A stretch of DNA of 64,000 bases from Volutella citrinella (lineage: Eukaryota; Ascomycota; Sordariomycetes; Hypocreales; Nectriaceae): assembly GCA_034401135.1 (NCBI GenBank), contig JAWZSP010000010.1, positions 248,001 to 312,000 of the forward strand. The letters run 5' to 3'. Position 1 is the stretch's first letter, and each line of letters starts with the position of its first letter. Below are positions 33,945 to 44,311 of the stretch, piece by piece. The notes under the pieces were generated by a model that worked only from the letters and a program-made list of their open reading frames with translations, ran no database searches and was not told the origin of the DNA. Both the position numbers and the translations under genes were made by a program.

Positions 33945-35167
33945 TGGTCAAAAAGGAGCGGTCGCTAGGGATGTAGATAGTAGGGGAGCAGAGGCAAATG
34001 TGGGCTATTTTTCTAGTAGGAAGTATATGTGTTGAGCTGGTCTCATTGTCTATGCCTCGCTGCTGTGCCACATAGCTGTTTCTATTCTAACACAGTCCGC
34101 ATCATACAGCCGCCTTCGAGTGAATGCCCTGTGACCGATCGATTTCGCCCCCTTCGAGACCCCCCCCGGGGGCCGACTAGGGTCGGCTAGGCGGGCAGCA
34201 GCTCTGCCGTCTCTGCATCAGCTAGGTGAATTGCGGCCGTGCAGCCACCAGGCAGCCAAGGGGAGAGGAGAAAAGAGAGCAGGTAATTTAAGACTGGAGG
34301 CGTCCATAGGACAGGGTAGAGCCCTTGTTTATTGAATCAGGTATACAGCGGTAGACCGAACTAGTTGGCTGGCCGGCCGGCTAGCTCTCTCGCTGGCATA
34401 TACTAACGTCCCCCAGCTTAGACCGGGTTTCTACTGCATATGATCATAATTTCAGGGGAATAATACTTCTCAGCCTTATTATTATTGCTGTTTTCTTATC
34501 GCAGTAGCGTCAGTACTAAATAGGGACGCCGCGTAGCCAGCTGGCCGAGTTAAGTGCCCTATTAGTAGGACGGGCTGTGATCGAGGCAGGAGAGCTGGGG
34601 GGTGGTCCTGGTTGCCGTGGCTCCATAGTGGCATCAATGAGGCCGGAGGCTTGTTTCGAGGATTTGTAGTGCTTTGTCCTCGTTGCTTTTTACTACGCGA
34701 CGTAGCATTCCCCTGCCGCCGCCTCCTTAGCTTGCTGTTGTACCTATGCTGGGATTGGTCCTCCCAACCTCCCTGCTGCCCACTCGGCGGCGGTGGAGGA
34801 GGAGGAGATGAGGGAAATGGCGAGGATGGAGATGGGACAGATTCTAAGGGCGATGGCACCTGGTCGAGGTCGATGACGGCAGTCTCTGGCGGTGCCTGGT
34901 TGTTACCCTTGTCTTTTTTTAGCGCCGCTCGTGTTCGCTGGTGGCGCCGCCCTGCCAGGGTGGGCGCGCGTACTCTGCCTGCCGGCAGTCATCAGCTGCA
35001 GCGCCTTCGCAGCCTGATCCCGGTCGGCCTGCTCGCTCCTGTCCACTGGCGTCGGCGGCAGCTGGTGTCCCCCCCCTCGGGGCCTTCCATCCAGAGCCAG
35101 CGTCAATGATAACAACGTTGCTCTGCACTATTGATGATTGGTTATTCTGTTCATTACTGCTAGATCT
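33945..35167. other. No assignable gene; low-complexity and coding-like fragments
   Basis: A C/G-rich palindromic patch lies near 34160-34190. From 34482 to about 35128 the minus strand has two linked frames rich in Pro, Ser, Gln and Arg (including PSPSSPFPSSPPPPPPP) that could be one low-complexity protein with a frameshift near 34903; the plus strand is also open. I cannot choose between them or name a family. Confidence 0.35.
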
Positions 35168-36574
35168 TCATGAAATGGCCCGAGATAGAAGCGAGGTAAA
35201 CCAGGGCTCAAAGGTCTTCTTGACCCAATCACCAAGCGCAAGCATAGCAGCCTGCAACTGGTAAACGCCAACAATGGTATCAGTATCACCAATCCGGAAA
35301 CTCCAATCGATAACACGCTGCCAGCTGTTAGAAAATAGTTTTCAAGACAAAAGTTTTACAAGGCTTACAATCTCGGTGCCAGCGTCCACTACAAAGAGAA
35401 GCGTCCACACAGCCCCGACGACCTGGATGACGGGGATGGTGATGACGCGGTGGTTTCCGCCGCCGAACTCGATGATGCTGCGCATCCGCTGGTGCCACGC
35501 CGCAACCCAGATGCCGAGCTGCACATTCGCCGTCTCCATGTTGCCCGCAGCCGTCTTGGTCTCGATGAAGATGGGCGCCGGACACGTGCGCAGCGGCTCG
35601 TACCTGGACTGGTTGATGGTCGCCATGGTGTGCGGCTGCCTGGCCAGGAACGTGTCAATGGCGCTCTCGAGGTCAGCATCAGGAAGCAAAACAACAGCGT
35701 AGTCGACCATCTTATGGACGCCCACAGCAGCCGTAGTCTTTGGCGTTCCTGGATCCTGGCCAGACGCACTGCTTGCACTGGACACGCTCGCCGCGTCGCC
35801 GGTCCTGGTCAGCGGACGGAACGCAGGCATGATGCGTGCAGAGGGAATGGGCTCGACTTCGAGATGCGCAAAGCTTGATAGTGTGTGCAGGAGGAGCGGC
35901 GTGTGCACGAGGTTGTTCCAGCTGGCCTCGCAGCGCCTGCGGTTGGCGGAGCGCGTGGAGCCGTCGAGTATGTTGCGGAGAGTTGCGTAGTTGGTCAGAA
36001 GCGCCGCCTCATCTTCATCTTCAGTGCACGGCCTCCACATGTGGCCGCGGACCCGGCGGAAATCAGGATGCGCTCGCAAGCCTTCTGGAATGATGCCCTC
36101 CTTGTTCTCAACTGCCGACAGAGCCTTAAAGAGCGGCTGCGCATCCTCGGGAAGAGCACTCTCTGGGTCAGGCTCTTTCATGAATCGCACGGGGACGGCG
36201 AGGTCGAGCAGCTTGGCCGTCGTACGGAACTGCTTCGAGGGCGATATGCTGCGCGACCGTGGGGCCAGCGGCAGAGTTGTGGGAGCTGAGAAGGGTAGTC
36301 CGCTGGAAAGGAGCGCAGTGAATGAGGACTTGGAATGAGTCGACGTTGCATCGTCAAAGACGGCTTCGTCGCTCTCCAGTCTGAAAGGCTGGTGCGGGGG
36401 GCGTGTGGGAGTCTGGGAAGGGTCTGGGGGAGGAGGATCGCTCGTCCGCGCCCGCTTTGATGGGCTGGGCATTGCGTCGGTGTCAGAGTGGCGCCGTCGA
36501 TGGGCCTTGGGTTGCGGTGCTGTGGCAGAGTCTTGCACTTCGTCAACCCACGCCTGGATGATGAGGGAATGCAT
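35168..36574 (-). CDS. Fungal PD-(D/E)XK nuclease-like protein (PDDEXK_12 type), one intron
   Basis: Exon 1 runs from the ATG at 36574 to 35369 (402 codons), a 51-nt intron spans 35318-35368 (GTAAGC ... CTAAC branch ... GGCAG), and exon 2 runs 35317-35168, giving about 451 aa. The splice joins VDAGTEI to RVIDWSFRIGD in frame; the first AG (after CTAAC) would give the wrong phase. The N-terminal ~120 residues are Ser/Pro-rich with a basic patch (SKRART). The nuclease-like core has MVDYAVVLLPD (Asp 291), PIFIETKTA (Glu 338, Lys 340) and VQLGIWVAAWHQR (Gln 352). The end, DWVKKTFEPWF, parallels the AETQFWPWYKQ tail of the 3-kb paralogue. All active-site-type residues are kept. Its role is unknown; two live diverged copies and one dead copy in 33 kb suggest local or dispersed family expansion. 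Confidence 0.85.
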
Positions 36575-36934
36575 ATCCAGAGGTGGATGTGTGATGCAGT
36601 GAAAGCATTCGAGGAATGACAGCGGGCAGTTTTTGGGCTAGACGCGGCTGGCGGGAGACTCAGCTTGATGGCTGGGTGTCGCAATATTGTTTGTTTTGAT
36701 TAGCTTGGTGTTGCCGCAATGCCCGGCCGGAAAATTGCAAATCCGGGTCGACCTGACTGGGGTTGGCTGATTACATAATACGCTAGCTGTTGGCTGCGGC
36801 TGCTGAACAGAGTTCGCGCTCGCTGAGTGGAGACAGCTCGTTTTATCCGTGGTACGATTGGCTGAACCGAAAACCGACAACCTACCGATAAACCCATCAC
36901 CTATCCCACCATAGATCATGAGGCTCTTAGGAAA

Positions 36935-37056
36935 TTGGTAGTTTGGCAGTGGTAGTTTAGGACCCTGTCGACGATCCGAACCCACCCCCGGACCCGTCCC
37001 GCATTTTCACTGGCCAGCCCTATAACCCCTAACTGGTAGTTTGGCCCAAACTACCA
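36935..37056. repeat. Cluster of TGGTAGTTTGG motifs with a 23-bp palindrome
   Basis: TTGGTAGTTTGG at 36935-36946, TGGTAGTTTAGG at 36950-36961, and a near-perfect 23-bp palindrome at 37034-37056 (TGGTAGTTTGG, one central base, CCAAACTACCA). It lies at the downstream border of the interrupted gene and may be a transposon terminus. Confidence 0.7.
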
Positions 37057-37599
37057 AGGGAATACTTGGTATGCTGTATAAAAAACGCAATCTCGCCACA
37101 GGGTCGGCGACCATTTGGTTGAAGGCCTCGGGGGCGGACTGGGCGTTCTTCGCCAGCCATTGCGCCTGGCGCAGCACGGCCGCGGGCCGCATGGCCGTAA
37201 CCACCTCTCGGCAGTCTGGGCTGAGTATGTCGATGGAGACTCCAGATCCCTCGGCTGGCTTCGCTGGCTTCTCCACGGGCTTACCAGCGTACCCCTTGAA
37301 GTCGGCGCATCCAAGATTCCTGGCTGTCGTTGGTTTCTTGCTCGACTTCTTCGCTGCTCGTGCTGCTGCTATCTCCTACTTCTGCTCCAGCAGAGTATCG
37401 AACAACTCTTCGTGCTCACGCCCGGGATCACCACCTTCTCCCCCACCCTGATCTTCGAAAGAATATCCTTCTTTCGGCCTTCTTCCTCTTTTCCTTCTAG
37501 GAAGCCGATGCTTTCCGTAGCCTCCTTACTGACTTCCTTATCCAATAAGCGATATCCGAATTCCAAGAGGCGTATTAGCACCCCGTCAGGTAGTGCCTT

Positions 37600-37613
37600 A
37601 TATTGGTTGGGAT
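37600..37613. repeat. Left target-site duplication of element copy 1 (14 bp)
   Basis: ATATTGGTTGGGAT, identical to 38567-38580; flanking bases differ on both sides, so the duplication is exactly 14 bp. Confidence 0.88.
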
Positions 37614-37712
37614 CCTTCTACGAGGGAACATAATTGTGATACTACGAATTGTGAAATTTTGACAGATGAGGCGACTGGTGGTTTGAATTGCCCTATCAAG
37701 CTAGGCACAGCC

Positions 37713-38045
37713 CTATCGCTGCTTGTTGCGTGCCTGCTTCTGCAGCTTCTCCGCCACTTCCACCAGCTTCTTCACCCAATCACCGTTCTTCTCCCTGATC
37801 CTAGAAAGGATATCCTTCTTCAGGCCTTCGTTTCCTGTCCGCAGGAAGTGGATACTTTTCTTAGCCTCCATACAGTCCATACCCATCAACTCATATCCAA
37901 ATATCAAGAGATATATCAGCATCTCGTCGGATTGTGTGTTGGTTCGGATATTTCGTGGGTTCGGGCTTTTAGCCGGTAGCTTAAATTTGATCGTTTTCTC
38001 TGAGAGAAGGCCCTTGGAGATAAAGGGAGCGTTGATTAGTGGCAT
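37713..38045 (-). CDS. Small basic protein of the mobile element, copy 1
   Basis: A 110-aa protein from the ATG at 38045 (MPLINAPFISKGLLSEK). The frame is open for a further 101 codons upstream, through the QASSQASN-type minisatellite. It is charged and probably helical, with FKLPAKSPNPRNIRTN, an EMLIYLLIFGYELMG segment, GLKKDILSRIREKNGDW and a basic Lys/Gln-rich tail. The copy at 58783 keeps the frame despite at least two single-codon length differences. A third, longer relative is the split gene around it. There is no known domain. It is too short to be a transposase or reverse transcriptase by itself, so mobilisation in trans is likely if the element is still active. Confidence 0.6.
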   Translation of the reverse strand: MPLINAPFISKGLLSEKTIKFKLPAKSPNPRNIRTNTQSDEMLIYLLIFGYELMGMDCMEAKKSIHFLRTGNEGLKKDILSRIREKNGDWVKKLVEVAEKLQKQARNKQR

Positions 38046-38097
38046 CTCGAGGTCGTTAGTGGCAGGCGGGAGAAGTGTGTGTGTGTGTGAGTGCGGG

Positions 38098-38262
38098 CGT
38101 TGGCTTGCTTGGCTGCTGGCTTGGTTGCTGGCTTGGTTGCTTGCTTGGCTGCTGGCTTGGTTGCTTGCTTGGCTGCTGGCTTGGTTGCTTGCTTGGCTGC
38201 TGGCTTGGTTGCTTGCTTGGCTGCTTGCTTGGCTGCTTGCTTGGCTGCTTGCTTGACGAGCT
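38098..38262. repeat. 12/24-bp minisatellite inside the element
   Basis: Repeated units of the type TTGCTTGGCTGC and TTGCTGGCTTGG, about 13-14 copies arranged partly as 24-bp pairs. The 12-bp period keeps the minus-strand frame (QASS/QASN). The 58.7-kb copy has only four to five units. Confidence 0.88.
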
Positions 38263-38566
38263 GGGGGAAAGGCATTATGATATAGCTGGCGCAAGCCCGG
38301 CGTTGGGTCATCCAGCGTGGATAACTTTGTCCTTGCGCCTGCGGCCACAAAGGTTTATCGCAACCTTCCTACAACCTTTGGTGGTGCAGAGACCTTGATG
38401 GACAAGAAGGCCGCCATTTGCTGCATCTGTCAAATGCTAATTGTGACTCATTACGGACTAACACTGTGGTTGAGATGTTGGGTATGACATCTACTGTGAA
38501 ATTTGCTGTGGTTTCTATTGTGTATATATCAGGCTGTGTGTTGCACGGGCTTGTTGACTATCTTCC

Positions 38567-38580
38567 ATATTGGTTGGGAT
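38567..38580. repeat. Right target-site duplication of element copy 1
   Basis: ATATTGGTTGGGAT, the partner of 37600-37613. Confidence 0.88.
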
Positions 38581-38680
38581 GTCTCGTGGGTTCAGGCTTT
38601 TAGCCGGCAGCTTGAAGTTGATTATTTCTCCGAGAGAGCAGGTCCTGGAGCGGAAATACGCCTTGTGTACTGTCACGCCA

Positions 38681-40310
38681 GCGCGGGCGTGCCCGAGGCC
38701 TGGAGAAGACCGAGGTTGGCTTGTCGGTCACGCCAACTATATAGTGAGGTTATCTGTCTTCAGAAAGACCAATGGCTCGAGCGAATTCTCCAGCTATAAA
38801 TTAACACAGACAACAAAAAGCAAGAATTAACTACACAGAAAACAGAGGCAGTTGAACCCGACTGTCATAGGTACTGGCACCAACAAACGCTAAGTCGCGC
38901 AGCGCTACTGAAATGAACCCCCTATGTAGATCCTAGACTTGAAACTGTAGCTTCAGAACGCTGAATGAGCTTAGCCCATGGGTAGTTGCTGGGCTGTTGT
39001 CGCTCACGACAGGCGGCTGGTAGCAATACTCAGTACATGACATTTTGTAAGGAGATCAAGATTTCGAGCTCGAACATACCACAAATGTCATTGCCCCTGA
39101 TCAAAAGGTTAGTAATGCTTGAAGAGTGTGGGGATAGACTCACCAGTACTGCTTGCTGACAATGGTAGGTGGGCATCGGCGCTCCGTCTCAACATACTTG
39201 GAACACCACGACTCTACCAAGTGATAGTAGTGCTGACACCTGAGCTCTTTCTGAAAAGTACGCCCATTCCCATTAGGTGGGCAGCCAAGATATGGCGATG
39301 CATCCAAGATCACTCACATAGATGTAATTACACATTTTGGCCGATGCACCAGGTATCGACGAGCAAACGATTGCTGAAGTGGCGGCAGTATGGGCAACAG
39401 GATGTGCGAACGTGGTTGTTGAGCGGTGGAAGTAACGGAGTCCTAGTTATACATGCCAATATAGAGGAACAAGCGCCCCCTTTGAAAGGCCAAAGGGCGT
39501 GGCAAGTGAGGCGGGTAGGAGGTTGGAGCAGATGGCGAACTCTGGGCATGGATGTCGATGGGACTACGGTATGGGAGCGCCCCACCAAACTAGTAGCCGG
39601 GGATGGTCATTTTGGTATCTGCCCATGGCAGGGGTTTGTTAGCGTCTTGCTCTTGTAGGCTATGTTCACCTGATCGAGAATCGTAGATCTCATTTGGATC
39701 CATCGTCTGATATTCCTCGAATACGCACTGCCGCTTTACCCATACCCGACTATTGGTATACATCAAAGGCCGCGTATACTGATGCAGAGATTGAACGACA
39801 TTCGGCAAAAGTACATGGTCTCGGGCTCGCTATCTCCGCTGGCGGAGCTCCACAGCCTTCGCAACTTTGGTCGGGATATTGCAATAACGGAGCCGCCGCT
39901 GAACCTGGCTCGCCAAGGATAGGCCCGGAGGCCTGATGTGGGCCACCGCTCTTGTCGCGGTCCAAATCGTCACTCCGCCTGATCCCTCCGCTGCTGGAAG
40001 AATCGGTTGCTTGGACATGGCCAGCTTCCGGTGATTCTCCGGCAAGGCGCTACATCTGCCATCTCTACACTTGCGACCTCTATTGACTTGCCCCTAATTG
40101 CAACGAAACGCGATAATCACTGTTTATTGTTTAAACTTAATGGGCTGTCTGAGGTTTTGTCTTTGTCCTTGGCATCCGAGCAAGCCCCGCACATCCCAGA
40201 CAGTACATCGGTTCCTAATCAGGTGGTCCCGTCGTGGTTTGAAGGCATGACTTGAACCATTGTTAAATTACTCGGGGCCCTTGCTTGTTGTTAGAGTCTG
40301 TCGCGCCAAG
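38681..40310. other. No gene seen (about 1.6 kb)
   Basis: A 179-codon plus-strand frame at 39119-39658 begins at a non-ATG codon and shows no recognisable family; the opposite strand is partly open too. Nothing else can be supported. Confidence 0.4.
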
Positions 40311-41129
40311 CTAGCCTGAGGAATCACCCGGCGTTGCGATGTGTGGCCGGTCATGGTCGTTGCTGAAGTCCGCAAGCTGCTTCCTCAGCACGTCGTTGTC
40401 CGTTTGCAGTGGAATCTCGCCGAGTATGCGGTCCACCTCCTTGATTGCCTTGTTCAGATGCTTTGCCAGTCGCTTCAGGGCTTCTAAAACCCCCTTACAC
40501 TCCCCCGTGCGGAGAGACTGCGTTGCGACATGGTTGCAGGCGCTCTGCACGAGCTTTAATTTCTCGTCCACGCTGTCGTAGATGTCTGGCGAAGCCCGGG
40601 CACCACTGTCTCGACTCTTTAATATCGATTTATAAGGTCTTCTGCTCATCGAATTCGGCGAATGTAACGCCACGAGCTCCTCGTCGGCATTCTCGTCATC
40701 CGGTACGTCCATCTCGGCATCATCTTCCCGCACGTTCATCTCGTTCATCCGGGCAGCCCACTTGGCTTTGCCTAATCGATACTGATGAGACGACGAGACT
40801 CCGGCGAGGCTTGCAAAGAAAGCCTGCATTTCGACACTATAGTCGACAACAGTCGTCTCACTAGCTCGGTAGATTGGTGTATCGACAATGGGCGCGGAAG
40901 GTTTCGCGACGGCTTGATGTAATTGCTTGGGGTTGGCACCCACGATAGCAGGTTCTGGGGCCAATGGGTCATCAGCGGGTTTCAGTGATTTGGTCGAGCG
41001 CTTGTTTCGAAGAGACTTGCTTCCGTTGCTTTTGCCTTCGGCCTGTCGTTGATGTATCTGACTACTCAAGTCATCGAGCCGCTTCAGCCACGTGGAAAGT
41101 TCGGTTTTGAGATTCTTCAGGGCGTCCAT
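40311..41129 (-). CDS. Conserved fungal coiled-coil protein of unknown function
   Basis: A 272-aa protein from the ATG at 41129 (MDALKNLKTELSTWLKRLDDL); the frame is open another 109 codons upstream but that part looks non-coding. The N-terminal ~40 residues form an amphipathic helix. A Lys/Ser/Pro-rich linker is followed by VVDYSVEMQAFFASLAG, an acidic patch (EMDVPDDENADEE), then DIYDSVDEKLKLVQSACNHVATQSLRTGEC and a helical C-terminus. This layout recalls a widespread, uncharacterised ascomycete family in which a VYD-L--GL-FVQSMCEHAAHQFLRDGDC-like block is conserved; here the match is clearly diverged, so it may be a paralogue rather than the core gene. The frame is intact. Confidence 0.6.
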   Translation of the reverse strand: MDALKNLKTELSTWLKRLDDLSSQIHQRQAEGKSNGSKSLRNKRSTKSLKPADDPLAPEPAIVGANPKQLHQAVAKPSAPIVDTPIYRASETTVVDYSVEMQAFFASLAGVSSSHQYRLGKAKWAARMNEMNVREDDAEMDVPDDENADEELVALHSPNSMSRRPYKSILKSRDSGARASPDIYDSVDEKLKLVQSACNHVATQSLRTGECKGVLEALKRLAKHLNKAIKEVDRILGEIPLQTDNDVLRKQLADFSNDHDRPHIATPGDSSG

Positions 41130-44100
41130 GACTATGTCGCTCGAATCGGGATCTATGAGGCGGCAGAGAGTGTCTCGTCGCGGTCTGGCGAAGGCATGAA
41201 CCCGTTGGGAGAGGTCCGCGGAATTGAACTTTAAAAGACCAGGTTCATACCGAACCGGAATTGTCAACCATGGACGATCATGGCTGCGGCCACCCCTTAC
41301 GATTTGATGCACGGGCATCCTGATCGCTGCCCAAAACCTTGCTAGCGTCACGGAATGGGCCCATGCACCATTCAAGAATCTGCTCAAGAATCTGACAGGG
41401 GCAGGCCCATTGATAGCACCACCGGGTAGCCGGAAGACAATGCATCTACACCACAACCGGGAAAGATGGGGGAGTCGTGACCTGGCCCGCTATTTTCGTG
41501 CATCGACACTGATGTTCATCTTGATACCCTTGCTGGGGCGAATCGTGGCTTTTCTTGGTGTCGAATTGCTTATTCTGCCAGAAGATACCCTGTCACTTCC
41601 TAGAATACGGTAAGCGTCCCGTACTGGGTGATGTAGTGCATCGTTAGCGATGTAAGGCAATAGGGATTGGCTAGGGGTTCAGGTGCTTTGCTTTGTCTGG
41701 GACGACCTGTACATACTACCAATTGTCGTGCAAAATGCGGATACCAATGGCCTGTCACTACTAAAGCCAACGGGCACCCCGACGAGCCATTGACTGGTTC
41801 GCCAAAGCAGTCCGCCTGCCACTCTATCTGTTGAGCAGCATTCCTCATGAATTGTTCTTCCGGACCACCTGCCAACCAAAGCCGTGGAGCGTACGATACG
41901 ACAGGCGTCCCGAAACCCGCTCCTAGGCCTAAGCCAGTACGCTAGACTTGGTTGCCAGGCTGACATCTCAAGCTATCGTGAGTGCTATTACACATCGTCA
42001 GAAACCCGCATCTCTAACCAGTCGGTGTGCAGCAGGCGACTCTCTCGACGCAGAAAAGAATGAAACGGTGGTCTGGACATGTGCTGGGCGAGATTGCACC
42101 AAGGAGGCATTACCGTGCAACGGACTGCATTGAGCAGATGGAGTGACATTGTGGCTTGAGGAGAGTCCTTGGAATGCATACGTATAACCCGGTTTAGTTT
42201 TGAACAACCCGACAATCTAATCAAGCTGTACGATTCTACGTTGTGTTTCTGTTCGAGGTCGTCTTCAGAGAACCAAGAGAGCCAGCCATCGCTGTAGAAC
42301 CAGAGGGGCGTGTGGTTGGTCGAGGCAGCTGCGTCGTGAGATTTAGTAGCGCACCGTGGCAGGCGCCGACTTTGCTTTCTTTCGTTTATCTGCATGGCGA
42401 CGAAAGCAGCCTAGAGCGGTGACTCAGCTCGTGGAGGCGGGGGCCCAAATCTATGCGGGATAACAACGCTAGCAGTGCGCAAGTAATATAGGTTCCACCA
42501 AAATCGTGTTGGTTGCGATGGGGTGTTTTATCGCCCACCATCCTTGCTCGATGCTCACATCGTGCGACATGCAGTCCTCCTTCCGGCGCTCATCCGGCCA
42601 TGCCTGCATTATGCATAGCTTGCTCTATCCACCACTCTTGAAGCCGAAGAATGGCGCACAAGTGGCGTCATAGTTTTATGTTCCCTTTTACTCACGCAGC
42701 TGGCTTGTATTGGCTATGGCCTGACATGAGGGTCTATGATACGTATGCGCGTAGTTGTGTCTGGGATCTCGACCTTGACGGAAACAGATGGAAATGGTCG
42801 TTCATTAAGAAGCTCGACCAGTCCCTTTCAGTTGATCTAGAATTTCCCCCAATATAAGAAGTCGACGCATGACCAGGTACAGAGACATAGTAATGCCCAT
42901 TTGTCACGACCGGGGTTCGGTATACTGGCCTTCCTGAGGGTGCCTACCCTATACTAAATTGGGAAGTGTGCCAGAAATGTGACGAAGGAAAGTTCCTAGA
43001 ACGTGCGGTTTCCCCCCAACAAATCCATGTTCAATTCGTTGGCCACCAGCAGGCTAGATTGGTTAAATAGACCACTGTTCGCTCTGCAATATTGAGCAAA
43101 CGGTTACCGGTTGGTGGGACAGGCACCTGCCGCCTTTCCCATTAGTTCCATCCCGAAAGAGGTTGGTATTTATTCCTCCCAGCTGAGAGTGGGGAAGAAC
43201 CATAGCAAGTCGATCTCTTCCTAATCAAGAAGATTACCCTATTTAGACAATTAATTCGCAGGTACATACCTCTCATTCCTCTCAGCGCTGATCAAAAAGC
43301 CGCAATGTACCCACAAGTGCCGCGCCAAGAGTGTCAATCACAGGGCATCTGGCGCTAGCAACCTGCTGACGCACGGACCCCGGTCGCGAGGGCATGTCCT
43401 GGTGCAAACATGTGTCACTGAGGCGCTTTCCGGCAACACCTTGTGCCTTCCTTCAGCTGGTCCCCCGCCCGACTCTTCTCTCTTTTCTCATGTCAGGGGT
43501 GAGCCAGGGATAGATAGCCTAAAGACCCTGCGGGCAATGTTAAATAATTAGCTGTGACTCCACAACGCTACTTGCGCACCAGGTTCCACGGCTCTCTGGG
43601 TGTCCGGCTTATATAACGACTGCGACCCGCTCTCCACTATGGTGCCCACGTTGAGAGTATGATGCAGCCAGCTGAAACCTTTTTACTACGTCATAAGGCG
43701 TGGCGTATTATGAGACTATATACACGTCATCACGTTAATCGGCGATCTACCTTATCGAAGCAACCGAGAGTAAGCAAGATTCCAGCATCACGCATAGAGA
43801 GTGCCAACGCGAGTCCCGTTATATCAGTCCTATCTCCGCAGCTCGTCTTGATAAGGGGCGATCCTTATACCCTCCTACTTATAATACAAACCGCATGCAT
43901 GGTCAGTATGGGCACCGCTTTAAGGGTAGACGCTGCGGCAACTTCAGGTAGTGAGTATAAGACCGAGGACTGCTTAAGGATCTCCTTCTTAAGTATGCCC
44001 TTTAGAGTAGTAGTACTACTAAGGCTTGCCCTAAAGTTAGTTATAGTAGTAAGGCATTCATCTATATAGGTAGGAATATTTAATCTACTCCTTATCTTAA

Positions 44101-44311
44101 GGAAATATCTTAACTAGTCGCAAATCTTATCACCTTCTGCAGAGCTTCTTTTAACTCTACTTTTTAGATTCTGCACTATCCTTATTCCCAGAATACTTTC
44201 TATAACTCTTAAAAAAGGCTTTAAACTTACCATAATATCACTTAGTAAAAGTACACACACCCTAATTAGAACTATTCATCGTATTTATACTTATATTTAT
44301 ATATATTATCA
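41130..44311. other. Gene-poor 3.2-kb stretch, AT-rich at the right end
   Basis: Short frames only. From 42901 (TGTCACGACC...) to about 43260 the sequence looks like part of an LTR, with a TATTTA motif near 43170, but no matching right end or internal region was found. From about 43650 to 44310 base composition turns strongly AT-rich with many TA steps, as after RIP. Confidence 0.4.

Larger units (their letters stand above)
37614..38566 (-). mobile_element. Undescribed short mobile element, copy 1 (953 bp)
   Basis: Bounded by exact 14-bp direct repeats. On the + strand it starts CCTTCTACGAGGGAAC and ends TTGACTATCTTCC. It is homologous along its length to 58689-59534, which has its own, different 15-bp duplication; this pairing fixes the borders of both copies. 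There are no terminal inverted repeats, no LTRs and no poly(A) or poly(T) at either end. It carries a minus-strand ORF (37713-38045, open upstream to 38348) and a minisatellite. Long, variable-length target duplications beginning ATAT after TT suggest insertion primed by a LINE-type nick, hence a non-autonomous retroelement, but the mechanism is inference. Confidence 0.82.
37007..38680 (-). pseudogene. Unnamed repeated gene split by the 37.6-kb element
   Basis: Minus-strand sense. The upstream part (about 38680 to 38567) reads NFKLPAKSLNPRDIPTN and is cut at the target site. The downstream part resumes at 37613 with GVLIRLLEFGYRLLDKEVSK and GRKKDILSKIR, and after frame changes continues through EHEELFDTLLEQK, a TAG, EIAAARAAKKSSKKPTTARN and VSIDILSPDCREVV to a stop at 37007. 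Both halves are homologous to the ORF carried by the inserted element (FKLPAKSPNPRNIRTN, LIYLLIFGYELMG, GLKKDILSRIR). It is therefore a longer relative of the element's protein, interrupted by the element itself and also carrying at least one stop and one frameshift. I do not recognise the family. Confidence 0.65.

Noticed and set aside
33301..34060. Plus-strand frame through the desert read as a protein
   Set aside because: Several stops, and the Leu/Ser/Pro richness follows from pyrimidine composition; no domain seen.
34482..35128. Proline/serine-rich frames as a retrotransposon gag or transposase tail
   Set aside because: Both strands are open, no conserved motif, and low complexity explains the length.
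37723..38256. Plus-strand 177-codon ORF inside element copy 1
   Set aside because: Its C-terminus is only the minisatellite read as Leu/Ala/Trp, and the opposite frame is the one with homology to the surrounding split gene.
42901..43260. Possible LTR starting TGTCACGACC
   Set aside because: No matching end, no second copy, no primer-binding site or internal gene found by eye.
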